Origin: Alentia gelatinosa
Taxonomy: Eukaryota; Annelida; Polychaeta; Phyllodocida; Polynoidae
Assembly: GCA_950022655.1 (NCBI GenBank)
Contig: OX465582.1
Coordinates: 91,727,801-91,791,800, forward strand
Reading direction: 5' to 3'
Length of the DNA stretch: 64,000 bases
Part shown: in pieces, positions 55,840 through 64,000 of the stretch
Layout: each line of letters starts with the position of its first letter
How positions within the stretch are numbered: position 1 is the stretch's first letter
Made by a program: the position numbers and the translations under genes
Notes under the pieces: model-generated
What the model was told of the DNA's origin: nothing
Databases searched by the model: none
What the model saw: the letters and a program-made list of their open reading frames with translations, nothing else

Positions 55840-56205
55840 TTCCGTCGAATCCGCTTGAAGTTGCTCCCATACATAGAGACATAGTGAACCCGATCTAGGC
55901 CTGGAGATTGAAGGGCCACGAGAGTGAGATTATCGTACAGTACTTAACTGAATCCTGCTACTATTTTTTGTTTTTCTCTACACAGATGTACTTCTATTCT
56001 TATGATTTGTTTCTAGATGTACTAAAAACATTATTTGGAAGTGTAGTTTTCCGATCTCCTTTCACATTTCGCTGGTAGTCGGTAAAATCGGTGTCTCATG
56101 AAATGTTGCTTGGGAACTAATTGATGGTTTCAGGTATTAATAGTAGGGGGCCCCACTAAGCCTTCACCCCCTCAAATATGACGCGACGAAGTCGCTAGTA
56201 TATAT
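55840..56205 (-). mobile_element. Family E copy 2, reverse orientation
   Basis: Reverse complement of 6854-7262. Ends at GACGAAGTCGCTAGTATA beside a short TA run (56201-56213). Confidence 0.65.
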
Positions 56206-56217
56206 ATATATATACGG

Positions 56218-56290
56218 CCTCAAAGCCATTGTGTACATGAAAATAGTCCCTTTGTGGTACAGAGCAAAACAATAGTCCTTAGTGATATAC
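56218..56290 (+). mobile_element. Family H fragment
   Basis: CTCAAAGCCATTGTGTACAT, AAATAGTCCCTTTGTGGTAC and AGAGCAAAACAATAGTC; related to 32295-32365. Confidence 0.5.
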
Positions 56291-56654
56291 CCATGAATAT
56301 GGACCCTCCAGAGGTTACTAACCTCCCGATTATCGCCCCGGGAAAGTAGAAGTTCCCCTCACGACTGGCTGGGCACACTACGACCACATGAATCACAGTT
56401 TTCCCATTTATATTTGGAGAAACTGAATATAATTTCGGATTTACAAGTAGAAATAGATGAAATGTCCATTTCTGGCATCGGATTTCCAATTTGAAGATTT
56501 ATAAAAAAACGTTAAACTGCATTAATTTTTGGTTATGGTTCAAGGGTCTGTTGGCAACCAGCGAACATCGGAATTTGTAAACAGACTGAATTATGGGATA
56601 CCTCAATAGGGCCTATGGCAATTCCTGGGTTTAATCCATTGGAGAAAACGGATA

Positions 56655-56790
56655 ATAAATACCACAGACGATGTGGAGAGGCGGCTAAGTAAACCACTCG
56701 AGGTTGACCTCGTAATGCACTCGCTGATATTTGTGTATCACTACGCGACAAACCTCTCGTAGTTTACATCCACCTCTCCACAAAACCATC
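56655..56790. mobile_element. Foldback element with GTGGAGAGGCGGC arm
   Basis: GATGTGGAGAGGCGGCTAAG pairs with TTACATCCACCTCTCCACA, and AAACCACTCGAGG with CCTCTCGTAGTTT. Related GTGGAGAGGCGGCC occurs at 21475. Confidence 0.65.
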
Positions 56791-57084
56791 CATTATCGCC
56801 CATGTCATCATCCTCTGCTGGTACCCTGCAGGGGGCATGTCAAAGGACACAACACGCCGGTTCCCTCCCGTCCGCTTGTTACCCAGATGAGGACAGACGC
56901 CGACAGGAGTATCTGCCCACAGGACCGCCGCTAGGGGACGCTCCGACAAGGACACATCAAGGTCACTTCACTCAGACACATCACACAGCGCACGTGGAGC
57001 GCATGCGCCGAGCAGGTGGCTGGCGGCGTGATGTGAGACAGCACCACACCTGCCAAGGACCAGCGCAGGGTCAGAGGGAGCGTG

Positions 57085-57905
57085 TATTAACCAGGAGTGT
57101 GATACTGATGCTGATATACACCAGGCATGTGATACTAATACTAATTCTTACCAGGCGTGTGATACTCATACTGATTCACATCAGGCATGCGATACTGATT
57201 CACACCAGGCGTGTGATACTCATACTGATATACACCAGGCATATGATACTCATACTCATTCGCACCAGGCATGCGATACTGATTCACACCAGGCGTTGGA
57301 TACTGATACTCATTCCCACCAGGCATATGATACTGATATTCATTCACACCAAGTGTGCAATATGCATACTCATTCACACCAGGCATGCAACATGCATACT
57401 CATTCACACCAGGTGTGTGATACTGGTACTCATTCCCACCAGGCATGTGATACTGATACTCATTTACACCAGGCGTGTGATACTGATACTCATTCACACG
57501 AGGCGTGTGATACTGATACTCATTCACACCAGGCGTGTGATACTGATACTCATTCACACAAGGTATGCGATACTGATTCTCATGCACACCAGGCGTGCTA
57601 ATAATACTAATACTGATATACACCAGGCGTGTGATACTGATACTCATTCCCACCAGGCATGCAATACTCACACTTAATCAAACCAGCCGTGTGATACTGA
57701 TACTCATTCACACCAGGCATGTGATACTAATACTGATTCACACCAGGCATGCAGTATTAATACTCATTCACATCAGGCGTGTGATACGCATACTCATTCA
57801 CACCAGGCGTGGGATACTAATACTCATTCACACCAGGCGTATAATACGCATACTCATTCACACCAGGCGTGGGATACTGATACTCATTCACACCAGGCAT
57901 GCAAA
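57085..57905. repeat. 30-bp minisatellite, about 27 copies
   Basis: Unit GTGTGATACTGATACTCATT plus CACACCAGGC. Because 30 is a multiple of three, several frames stay open on both strands, up to 291 codons (56802-57677). The frames predict simple His/Thr/Ile/Leu repeats with no signal peptide or domain, so they are treated as artefacts. Confidence 0.92.
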
Positions 57906-57909
57906 TATT

Positions 57910-58590
57910 TTTAGTGTTCTTTATTTATGCTGCGAGGGTATCGGTTCATAACCGGATTGACTTACCCCCACAGCAATATCTACGATTCTCAGTCCACAAA
58001 TAAAGTAGGTACATACAAAAAGGATAAACCTCTCTCATCCAGGATGTTGCTAATTCGATCAGCTTTATGCCAAGTCTCTTTGTCTTTCTGAGTATATAGG
58101 TTGATATATAGTATCTATTAGATACCAGTGTGGATTTCTCATCCACAAAATGGTTTCTCCATAGTCAGAGTTCCAGGTGATATCATCACCAATTCAGTTT
58201 AGAAAGAAAAAATATATGTGAGTTCATTTGTTTGAAGTTGAGTTCATCTTGGCCATGGTACCTATAACTGAAGGATTTATCAGAAAAAGTATAGGATGAT
58301 ATCACAGTGGCTTTGCCAATAGTAGTAGGTGACAAGAGCTTTACAGACCAGTTTTATTCCGAAGGAGGTCCAAGGTTATTGTTATGGTCGAAGAGATGCT
58401 TTGAAAATAGAAAATTCATGAAAACCTAATTCCATAAAGATTAGATAACTGGAATAACGGAATCTTTTAAATTAATAAAAACCAGCCCATAAAAATACGG
58501 CCAATTGAAATTTTTGATGTGATTTCAATGATGACTGGATGTGCATGCAGATAACATATCTTGCAAATATTGTCCCTGGCTTATCCAATT
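57910..58590. other. No gene recognised; would be intron downstream of exon 58594-58871
   Basis: AT-rich sequence with no believable frame. Confidence 0.4.
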
Positions 58591-58593
58591 TAC

Positions 58594-58871
58594 CTGAATC
58601 AATTCAATTTTTTTTTCAGTATTAAATTTTTTCTCAGGAGATCTTTGTCCGGTAAAATAACAGAGAGTGGACGCCATGCCCATGTCAACACTGGGAATTC
58701 TGTTTCTTAATTTCCATAAATCATCACCGATCCTTTGTAAATAGTTTTGCTGATATCTCCTGTTGGAAATGAAATTTGAATACAGATTCTGAACTAACGC
58801 GATGGGGTGATTCTTAATAATCACAATGAGAACACGCTGCTTCATCACGTTGATCCAGGGGCGTTTAGTAT
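58594..58871 (-). CDS. Candidate internal exon, unknown protein; possible upstream exon of the calmodulin-like gene
   Basis: A 278-bp block with a strong acceptor (a TC-rich tract ending CTGTCGACAG) and a good donor (CAG|GTAAAT), open throughout. It encodes about 92 residues: 'TKRPWINVMKQRVLIVIIKN', 'HPIALVQNLYSNFISNRRYQ', 'QNYLQRIGDDLWKLRNRIPS', then 'MASTLCYFTG' and a lysine-rich end 'EKKIELIQ'. It starts in phase 1, so an exon is needed further upstream, and ends in phase 0, matching the start of exon 52135-52174 on the same strand 6.4 kb downstream. I do not recognise a domain. 'LQRIGDDL' fits the BH3 core L-x3-G-D, which can occur by chance. Alternatives are an exon of another gene, an old retro-element fragment or a fortuitous frame. 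Confidence 0.45.
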
Positions 58872-58945
58872 CTGTCGACAGAGAGAAGGATAGGGACAGT
58901 GACAGGAGAGTTTCTGGGAGGACAATGACCAAGATGGGAGAGTCA

Positions 58946-59277
58946 GCCCTTTAACGCCGGGCACCCCTGGCAAACCAATGTCTATAAGGCCGGGTAGGGT
59001 GTTTTCAGGCCAATTTTGATAATTTCACTGTTTGATCATGTGATCTTTAATATTATTTTATGATTATTTCACAATCGTAAGTGTAATGTTATACCAACAT
59101 TCTGTGAAAGTTTCATCATTATTGATCAAATATTTACTAAGTTATAACACATAAACTATGATTTTGTAAGTCTTAGAAAATGATGCCTTAAAGCATCATC
59201 CGGCCACATACGGCGATGCCTTAAGGCATCATCCGGCCACGCGGGGCGATGCCTTAAGGCATCACTCGGCGCCAAAG
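58946..59277. mobile_element. Second piggyBac-like MITE
   Basis: Left CCCTTTAACGCCGGGC, right GGCGCCAAAGGG followed by TTAA; on the minus strand the right end reads CCCTTTGGCGCCG. The left flank is TCAG, not TTAA, so one target copy has mutated or the end differs. Internal GATGCCTTAAGGCATC palindromes occur three times (59180-59265). The end style matches 49533-49875. Confidence 0.65.
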
Positions 59278-59499
59278 GGTTAAATAAGTGGTTTCCATAT
59301 GTTATTCTCCTTCTCCTGACTTCAATCCTTCGGAAGGACAGGTCATGATGTAAGCCTTTCTCTGATTGGTTCAACTATGTATCTCTGTATCAAGCACTGC
59401 AGTTAGAATAAGTGGTAATCAGAAGGGCAATTGTGATGGGTCTTTTTCAGTTGAAATAGTTCTATACTCGGTAAATAATTCGAATTTAAGGTAAATTCT

Positions 59500-59660
59500 G
59501 ATGAACTGGAAATATTTCAAGGTGCATGATAAAGGGACCCAGCATTTAATCTGTGAATTGTGACTCACTCATGGACTCGAAAATACGATGTTGGGGCAAG
59601 TGTTTGCTGGTCCGTGATTTTGTAACAATTAACAGATTAAACGTCCAGTCAGTTTTCCTA
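59500..59660. mobile_element. Dispersed repeat, family L copy 3
   Basis: GTGACTCACTCATGGACTCG, GATGTTGGGGCAAGTGTTTG and CCAGTCAGTTTTCCTACTGT. Confidence 0.65.
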
Positions 59661-59727
59661 CTGTATTAGATATACTGTATTTGTATACACAGTGGCTATC
59701 AGGATGCACTATAGTGGTGGTACATTT

Positions 59728-60163
59728 AAGGGCCATTTTTCACTGGCTAACTATTCACCACCGATCTGCAGTCGTATTTGCCGATTCAGGATTGATAGAT
59801 TAGTTCCCAAATTATATTGGAGTCGGTGAATATGTCCCATGCGAATTACGTAATACCTCGGCCCGTGTCGGCCACCCAATCAAGCGCCATTTACCAATGT
59901 TCCTTTGTCAGCGACTAGATTTATTAACATGTTGATAAACTTTTGGCCACCGATTTGGAACATAGGAACCACAACTTGTCTGCGACAAAATAACATCTGG
60001 AGGAGGTGGTTCACTAATCGTTGCCTGACCCTTGCCTAGCTGTGCTACATCTACCGACTATGGCCAACTCCGTCAGGATGCCTCGCCTGAGACAAATTAC
60101 TGTCCGTTTTTCGCCAACAAAGGTACATAAATGTTCCGAAATCGGTAGGTGTGTATTGGGCTT
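59728..60163. mobile_element. Composite: family A left end joined to a family J element
   Basis: TTTAAGGGCCATTTTTCACT and CACCGATCTGCAGTCG are family A; from about 59776 it continues as J (CCGATTCAGGATTGATAGAT, GGCGAATTACGTAATACC) to GGTAGGTGTGTATTGGGC. Confidence 0.65.
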
Positions 60164-60164
60164 T

Positions 60165-60680
60165 AAGCGGGATTCACACGAGGAGATTCATGTACCTCAC
60201 AGGGTGTTTGTCTGAGAGAAATCCGGCTGAGATTCATGTACCTCACAGGGTGTTTGTCTGAGACAAATCCTGCTGAGATTCATGTACCTCATTGGGTGTT
60301 TGTCTGAGAGAAATCCTGCTGAGATTCATGTACCTCACAGGGTGTTTGTCTGAGAGAAATCCCGCTGAGATTCATGTACCTCACAGGGTGTTTGTCTGAG
60401 AGAAATCCGGCTGAGATTCATGTACCTCACAGGGTGTTTGTCTGAGAGAAATCCGGCTGAGAGTCTGTACTCAAACACAATCTCTTCATCTTAATTGTAG
60501 GGTTCCATTACCCTGAGACATGTTTTCCCCACTTACAAGGTTCTGATATAAATAATAATATGTAAAATAGACTACACCAGCAAGTAGTTGGCGACACTTT
60601 CCCCTAAATGGAACATAATCGTATTAGATTTTGAACCCTGTAAGGTACATGAATCCCACCGTGTGAATCCCACTTTAGAC
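60165..60680. mobile_element. Family B element, copy 3, with internal array
   Basis: GCGGGATTCACACGAGGAGA at the left; ATCCCACCGTGTGAATCCCA at the right. Same ends as 22830-23375. Confidence 0.75.
60180..60470 (+). repeat. 46-bp tandem repeat, about six copies, inside a B element
   Basis: Unit GAGATTCATGTACCTCACAG, GGTGTTTGTCTGAGAGAAAT, CCGGCT. It is the normal left end of family B amplified. Confidence 0.88.
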
Positions 60681-61146
60681 ACCCAGTCAGTTTTCCCACT
60701 GTATTGCTTAAACACAACCTAACAGTCGTCACTAAATCATCCTGGTCTGGTATCGTCTCCTAATCCATGCACACAATGCTGGGTCTGTCTAGTCTCTAGT
60801 CTCCATACGAACAACTATAGAGGGTATTTTCAATATTAGTTTTCCAATTTGAAAGTTTGATGACTTGGCCAACTCATTAATCGGGAAATGGCATCCTGCC
60901 TACGGTAAAGTATAAAAGCAATCAGCTGGGTAATGACATTTCAGCAAATAGGACATGATTAGACCATTACTATTACAGTCTCATTTTGTCCACCACTGCT
61001 TCAACACAATCAATTTCTCAGAGAAGGGGTCCGATTACGGTCACGGAAATGAATTTGATCAACAGCTATATGAATTTTATGAGTGCGACAATCAATGTAA
61101 AATACCTCCGGCTCTAAGGTTACTGGTACTTTTACATTGCCACGTG

Positions 61147-61152
61147 CTAATG

Positions 61153-61197
<45 letters not shown>
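61147..61197. repeat. (TA)n microsatellite
   Basis: TA run of about 45 bp. Confidence 0.95.
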
Positions 61198-61199
<2 letters not shown>

Positions 61200-61255
61200 T
61201 TTTCATTGAAGACTAGCGATTTCGTCACTAGAGCCTATGGACGCACTATCGGGTA

Positions 61256-61505
61256 CACCCCTCTCATAAGATCTCACACTCTCTAAGTCGTATTTTGTAC
61301 TCTCACTACGCTCTATAGGAAAAGAATTCTTACCGAACTAGGCTTAGAGCCTTGAGAATCCACTGGCCTGCCTCCCGTGCTAAAGACGTACATCAATGCA
61401 ACCCAAAGATCTCAATGATGCCACCTAGTGGGAATACTGTGTGCCAGTGGATTCTCAAGGCTCTAAGCCTAGTTTGTTAAGAATTCTTCTCCTATAGAGT
61501 GAGAG
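61256..61505 (+). mobile_element. Family C element, right end truncated
   Basis: CACCCCTCTCATAAGATCTC at the left; second arm as far as CTTCTCCTATAGAGTGAGAG, then the terminal 45 bp are absent. Confidence 0.78.
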
Positions 61506-61627
61506 GGTTGTACCCGGATACACTACAGGCTATGACAACGGATATTGGCTTCAAGAAATATTTACACTTACCATGTCATAAAACAAGGCAAGACTTGTGT
61601 CTGGATAAGTACATGAATGCATACATA

Positions 61628-61975
61628 TTATTGACTGGTTTCAGATACAAGCGGTCGTATGCTCCGAGAAATAGATGTCTCGGAATATCCTATATATATA
61701 GCGTATGCGAGGATATTGCATGGGGTCAACTCCGAGAAGGATACAACCGCTTTTATCTGAAACCAGTCGATATTGTAATTATCATCCACCTTTATCTAAA
61801 TTGTGGCGTGCCAATTTTAGTTCACTTTAGTTATGCACTATTTCATACACACTATTTTCCCGTATGCGCCGGCTTTTGCAGCCCGGAGCATTGAACATAT
61901 CTGTATGTGCAGTGCATGTCCATACAAAGCTGCCACAGGTTTACTATGCATTAAGTGGATAATAAAATGCTATGG
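61628..61975. mobile_element. Family S foldback element, copy 3
   Basis: ACTGGTTTCAGATACAAGCG pairs with CGCTTTTATCTGAAACCAGT (perfect 20 bp). Tail as in copy 1, ending CATTAAGTGGATAATAAA. The frame 61499-61894 crosses C and S elements and is not a gene. Confidence 0.78.
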
Positions 61976-62059
61976 GCGATTTATTACCTAAATGGAGGAC
62001 ATTTATGACATATATATATATATGGCGTATAAATGCGATTAGATTGCATATTGCACTTC

Positions 62060-62460
62060 CATTGTTTAACCTATCCCGACGTTTACATAAGGCGACTAAA
62101 TATGTGGCGACTGTAGATCATCAAGCAAGTAGTCATCAGGCAGTGGTAATGTCCACCGCAAAAGTCATCAACCTCAGAATGGACTCTCGAGCGTTTACAC
62201 TGACGACTAAGTTTTCACAGAATCGCTGTCTGTCTAGACGACGAATTCAAGCCGGCTTGAATTAGTCGCTGGTGTCAGAGTGTGTCCGATAGTCGTCAGG
62301 TGGTGCCGAATTGCACAATCAGCTTTGATCAGGCGATCTGTAGTCGCCACACGCTTGGCGTTTACACTGGACGACTTCTAGCCTTTTACGGCTGAAAGTC
62401 CTCAGGCCATGCTAAATTAAAGAATTTATAGTCGTCTAGTGTAAACGCCGGGTATAGCGG
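62060..62460. mobile_element. Family X: repeated GGCGTTTACACTGGACGACT ends
   Basis: GGCGTTTACACTGGACGACT (62357) faces AGTCGTCTAGTGTAAACGCC (62430-62449), a near-perfect inverted pair. A related GAGCGTTTACACTGACGACT lies at 62188, and AATTCAAGCCGGCTTGAATT at 62243-62262 is palindromic. Probably two nested copies. Confidence 0.65.
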
Positions 62461-63044
62461 AACGCATTTACAGGGCACACCACTGTTTGCGATCAATTGA
62501 TGTAAAATAGTTATAGGGTTTACCATTATGCTGCCATTACCGATCAAAGGATTGGACATTTAGATGACCTTTCAATGTAGTGGTTTGTGAGAATGTCAAA
62601 TGGTAGAAGCCGTGACATTTAGTCTATAATGACGACGTATTCCCCGTGACTAAGTGAGCCTCTGGTAACGCATTCTACTCCGGTTATTCCAGATTATTGA
62701 ATTTTTATTTCATTCACGTATAATTCAGATGGAGAGTAGATGGTATTCCATTATAGGATTACATATCCGGAATAGTTAACAACAGTTCAGGGTGTTATCC
62801 AGTCATACGAAGAATTACATGAAAAAAATAATGAATAATTGTGGGTAAGAACATTGTGAACTAAGAATTTGAATAGTATTGACAATAGAGTATATCAAAG
62901 GTACCAATGGCAAATTTGTTTTGGGAAATAAAATACAAATACAATGAGGCTATTCAGCAAAATATCAGGTAATAAACATTGCAACATTTCGACTCATCAT
63001 CAGTCCTCGATACACAGGCATTCCAGACAACGAGGATATACATA

Positions 63045-63560
63045 ATATTGACTGGTTTCGGTTGTATGCTTCGAGGAGTTAACGCGTAGTAATATCCGAG
63101 TGCATGTGACGATATTGCACAGAGTCAACTCCAAGGAGCATACAACCGCGTTTATCTGAAAATAATAAATATTGTGATAACTATCCACATTTTCCGTACA
63201 AATGGGTAAATGTCATGTATGCACTATTTTCCTGTATGAGCTGACTTTTGCAGCGCGGAGCATGCAACATATCTGTATGCTTTGGGTCTGGTGATACACA
63301 CTCCCTTTGTGTTTTCTATGAACACTTTGTATTAGGTGAATATTTCTGTATGCTCCGGGTATGGTGATACACAATGCCTATGTGTTTTCTATGGACACTT
63401 TGTATTAGCTGGATAAATCTGTATGCTCCATGTATGGTGATACACATTCCCAATGTGTTTTCCATGGACACTTTGTATTAGGTGGATATATCTGTATGCT
63501 CCATGTATGGTGATACACACGCCCTATGTGTTTTCTATGGACCCTTTGTATTAGGTGGAT
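63045..63560. mobile_element. Family S foldback element, copy 4, with tandem tail
   Basis: CTGGTTTCGGTTGTATGCTT, inverted with CATACAACCGCGTTTATCTG; core TATCCGAGTGCATGTGACGA. The tail is amplified (63290-63560). Confidence 0.75.
63290..63560 (+). repeat. About 71-bp tandem array, four copies
   Basis: Unit contains CTGTATGCTCCGGGTATGGT, GATACACAATGCCTATGTGT and CTTTGTATTAGGTGGATA. Same S terminus as in the 29262-29720 array. Confidence 0.85.
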
Positions 63561-63826
63561 GATACATTATTTAACAAGCCTACAGGAGTCGTCTCAAACG
63601 CCTGTGGTTTATCCCCTTTTAGGAAGCATTTATTATTTATGGCAGATGGGGATGAGAAATGAAATTCTCCGCTCCAGGCAAATACCATAAATGAAGTGTC
63701 CCCAGGAAAATACTTTGACGTTAGTAGTCCAAGCCTTGGAAGGATGGGAATGACTTGTCCACCTTCTTTATCGGAAGTGGACCTTAAGCCTGAAAGGATA
63801 TGGCGGCTCTTGAGCTTATAAAGCAC
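63551..63826 (-). CDS. Weak coding candidate, unknown protein
   Basis: A 91-codon open frame in otherwise unique sequence. It contains 'SDKEGGQVIPILPRLGLL', 'YFPGDTSFMVFAWSGEFHF' and 'CFLKGDKPQAFETTPVGLL', which look protein-like in composition. A possible acceptor (CATATCCTTTCAG) lies inside the frame at about 63790. No convincing donor was chosen, and the 3' end runs into the S element. It could be an exon, a retro-element fragment or chance. Confidence 0.2.
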   Translation of the reverse strand: MLYKLKSRHILSGLRSTSDKEGGQVIPILPRLGLLTSKYFPGDTSFMVFAWSGEFHFSSPSAINNKCFLKGDKPQAFETTPVGLLNNVSST

Positions 63827-64000
63827 GCATTTGGTGCCATCTAGCGGTACCTGCCCCTGTGGCCGGGCTTAGTTACCTCACAAGTAGTATAGGAGCTATA
63901 CATTGGCCACCTTAGCACATTAAAGGCGGGCGTCCGCGTCCGCCAACCACAACAAGGCTACCACAATGGTTTTCCGACAAGGTCTTTTTTTATTTTTATT

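Noticed and set aside
61499..61894. 131-codon plus-strand frame
   Set aside because: Spans the end of a C element and most of an S foldback; not conserved in other copies.

Overview
The window looks like nuclear DNA of an intron-rich invertebrate animal, most likely marine. This rests on a calmodulin-type gene split by very long introns, GT-AG splice sites, non-LTR retrotransposon and tRNA-derived SINE pieces, microsatellites and a dense load of foldback (MITE-like) DNA elements. No bacterial-style operon is present and nearly all long open frames are repeat artefacts. I cannot name the species.

Genes. The only gene recognised with confidence is a calmodulin-like EF-hand gene on the minus strand. 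Three exons are mapped to the base: 52135-52174 (N-terminal 'KLTDEQIA' segment), 38762-38905 (EF-hand 1 and the start of EF-hand 2) and 22129-22371 (rest of EF-hand 2, EF-hand 3, most of EF-hand 4). Reading frames and splice phases join exactly, with introns of about 13.2 and 16.4 kb. The first (ATG) exon and the last exon (end of EF-hand 4, stop) were not found. A further minus-strand exon candidate with good splice sites lies at 58594-58871. It ends in phase 0, the phase at which the 40-bp exon begins, so it could be an upstream exon of the same gene or belong to another gene. A weaker coding candidate is at 63551-63826.

Repeats. Everything else is repeat-rich intron or intergenic DNA. I use private letters for families defined only inside this window. 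A: ends GCCCGTTTCCATTGGC. B: ends like GGATTCACACGG. C: ends CACCCCTCTCATAAG. T, R, Q and P: foldbacks, most with ends like GGGGTGAGATAAA or GGGGTAGGATAAA. S: ends in GTATTAGGTGGATAATA. O: AGGTATATAATAATA ends with a long hairpin. J, K, L, M, N, E, F, G, V, W and X: further dispersed families. A complete 747-bp element (2554-3300) has a perfect 9-bp target duplication and inverted clusters of a short subterminal motif. A C element (54833-55135) sits inside an R element with a 7-bp duplication. A TTAA-flanked piggyBac-like MITE (49533-49875) sits inside a multi-layer foldback (about 48830-50085).

Tandem arrays: 46-880 (GATGTAG-rich), 10862-12735 (53 bp), 21771-22140 (70 bp, at a calmodulin splice donor), 26895-28235 (about 75 bp), 29262-29720 (about 82 bp), 30595-30820 (39 bp), 31130-31905 (related to the 53-bp array, inverted), 43650-44150 (35 bp), 57085-57905 (30 bp), 60180-60470 (46 bp) and 63290-63560 (about 71 bp), plus CA, TA, GA and G microsatellites.

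How the parts interact. Mobile and tandem DNA crowds the calmodulin splice sites. A 70-bp array has copied the exon 22129-22371 donor five more times, a SINE-like insert with an A-rich tail lies just 5' of that exon's acceptor, and an A element ends about 30 bp from the exon 38762-38905 donor.
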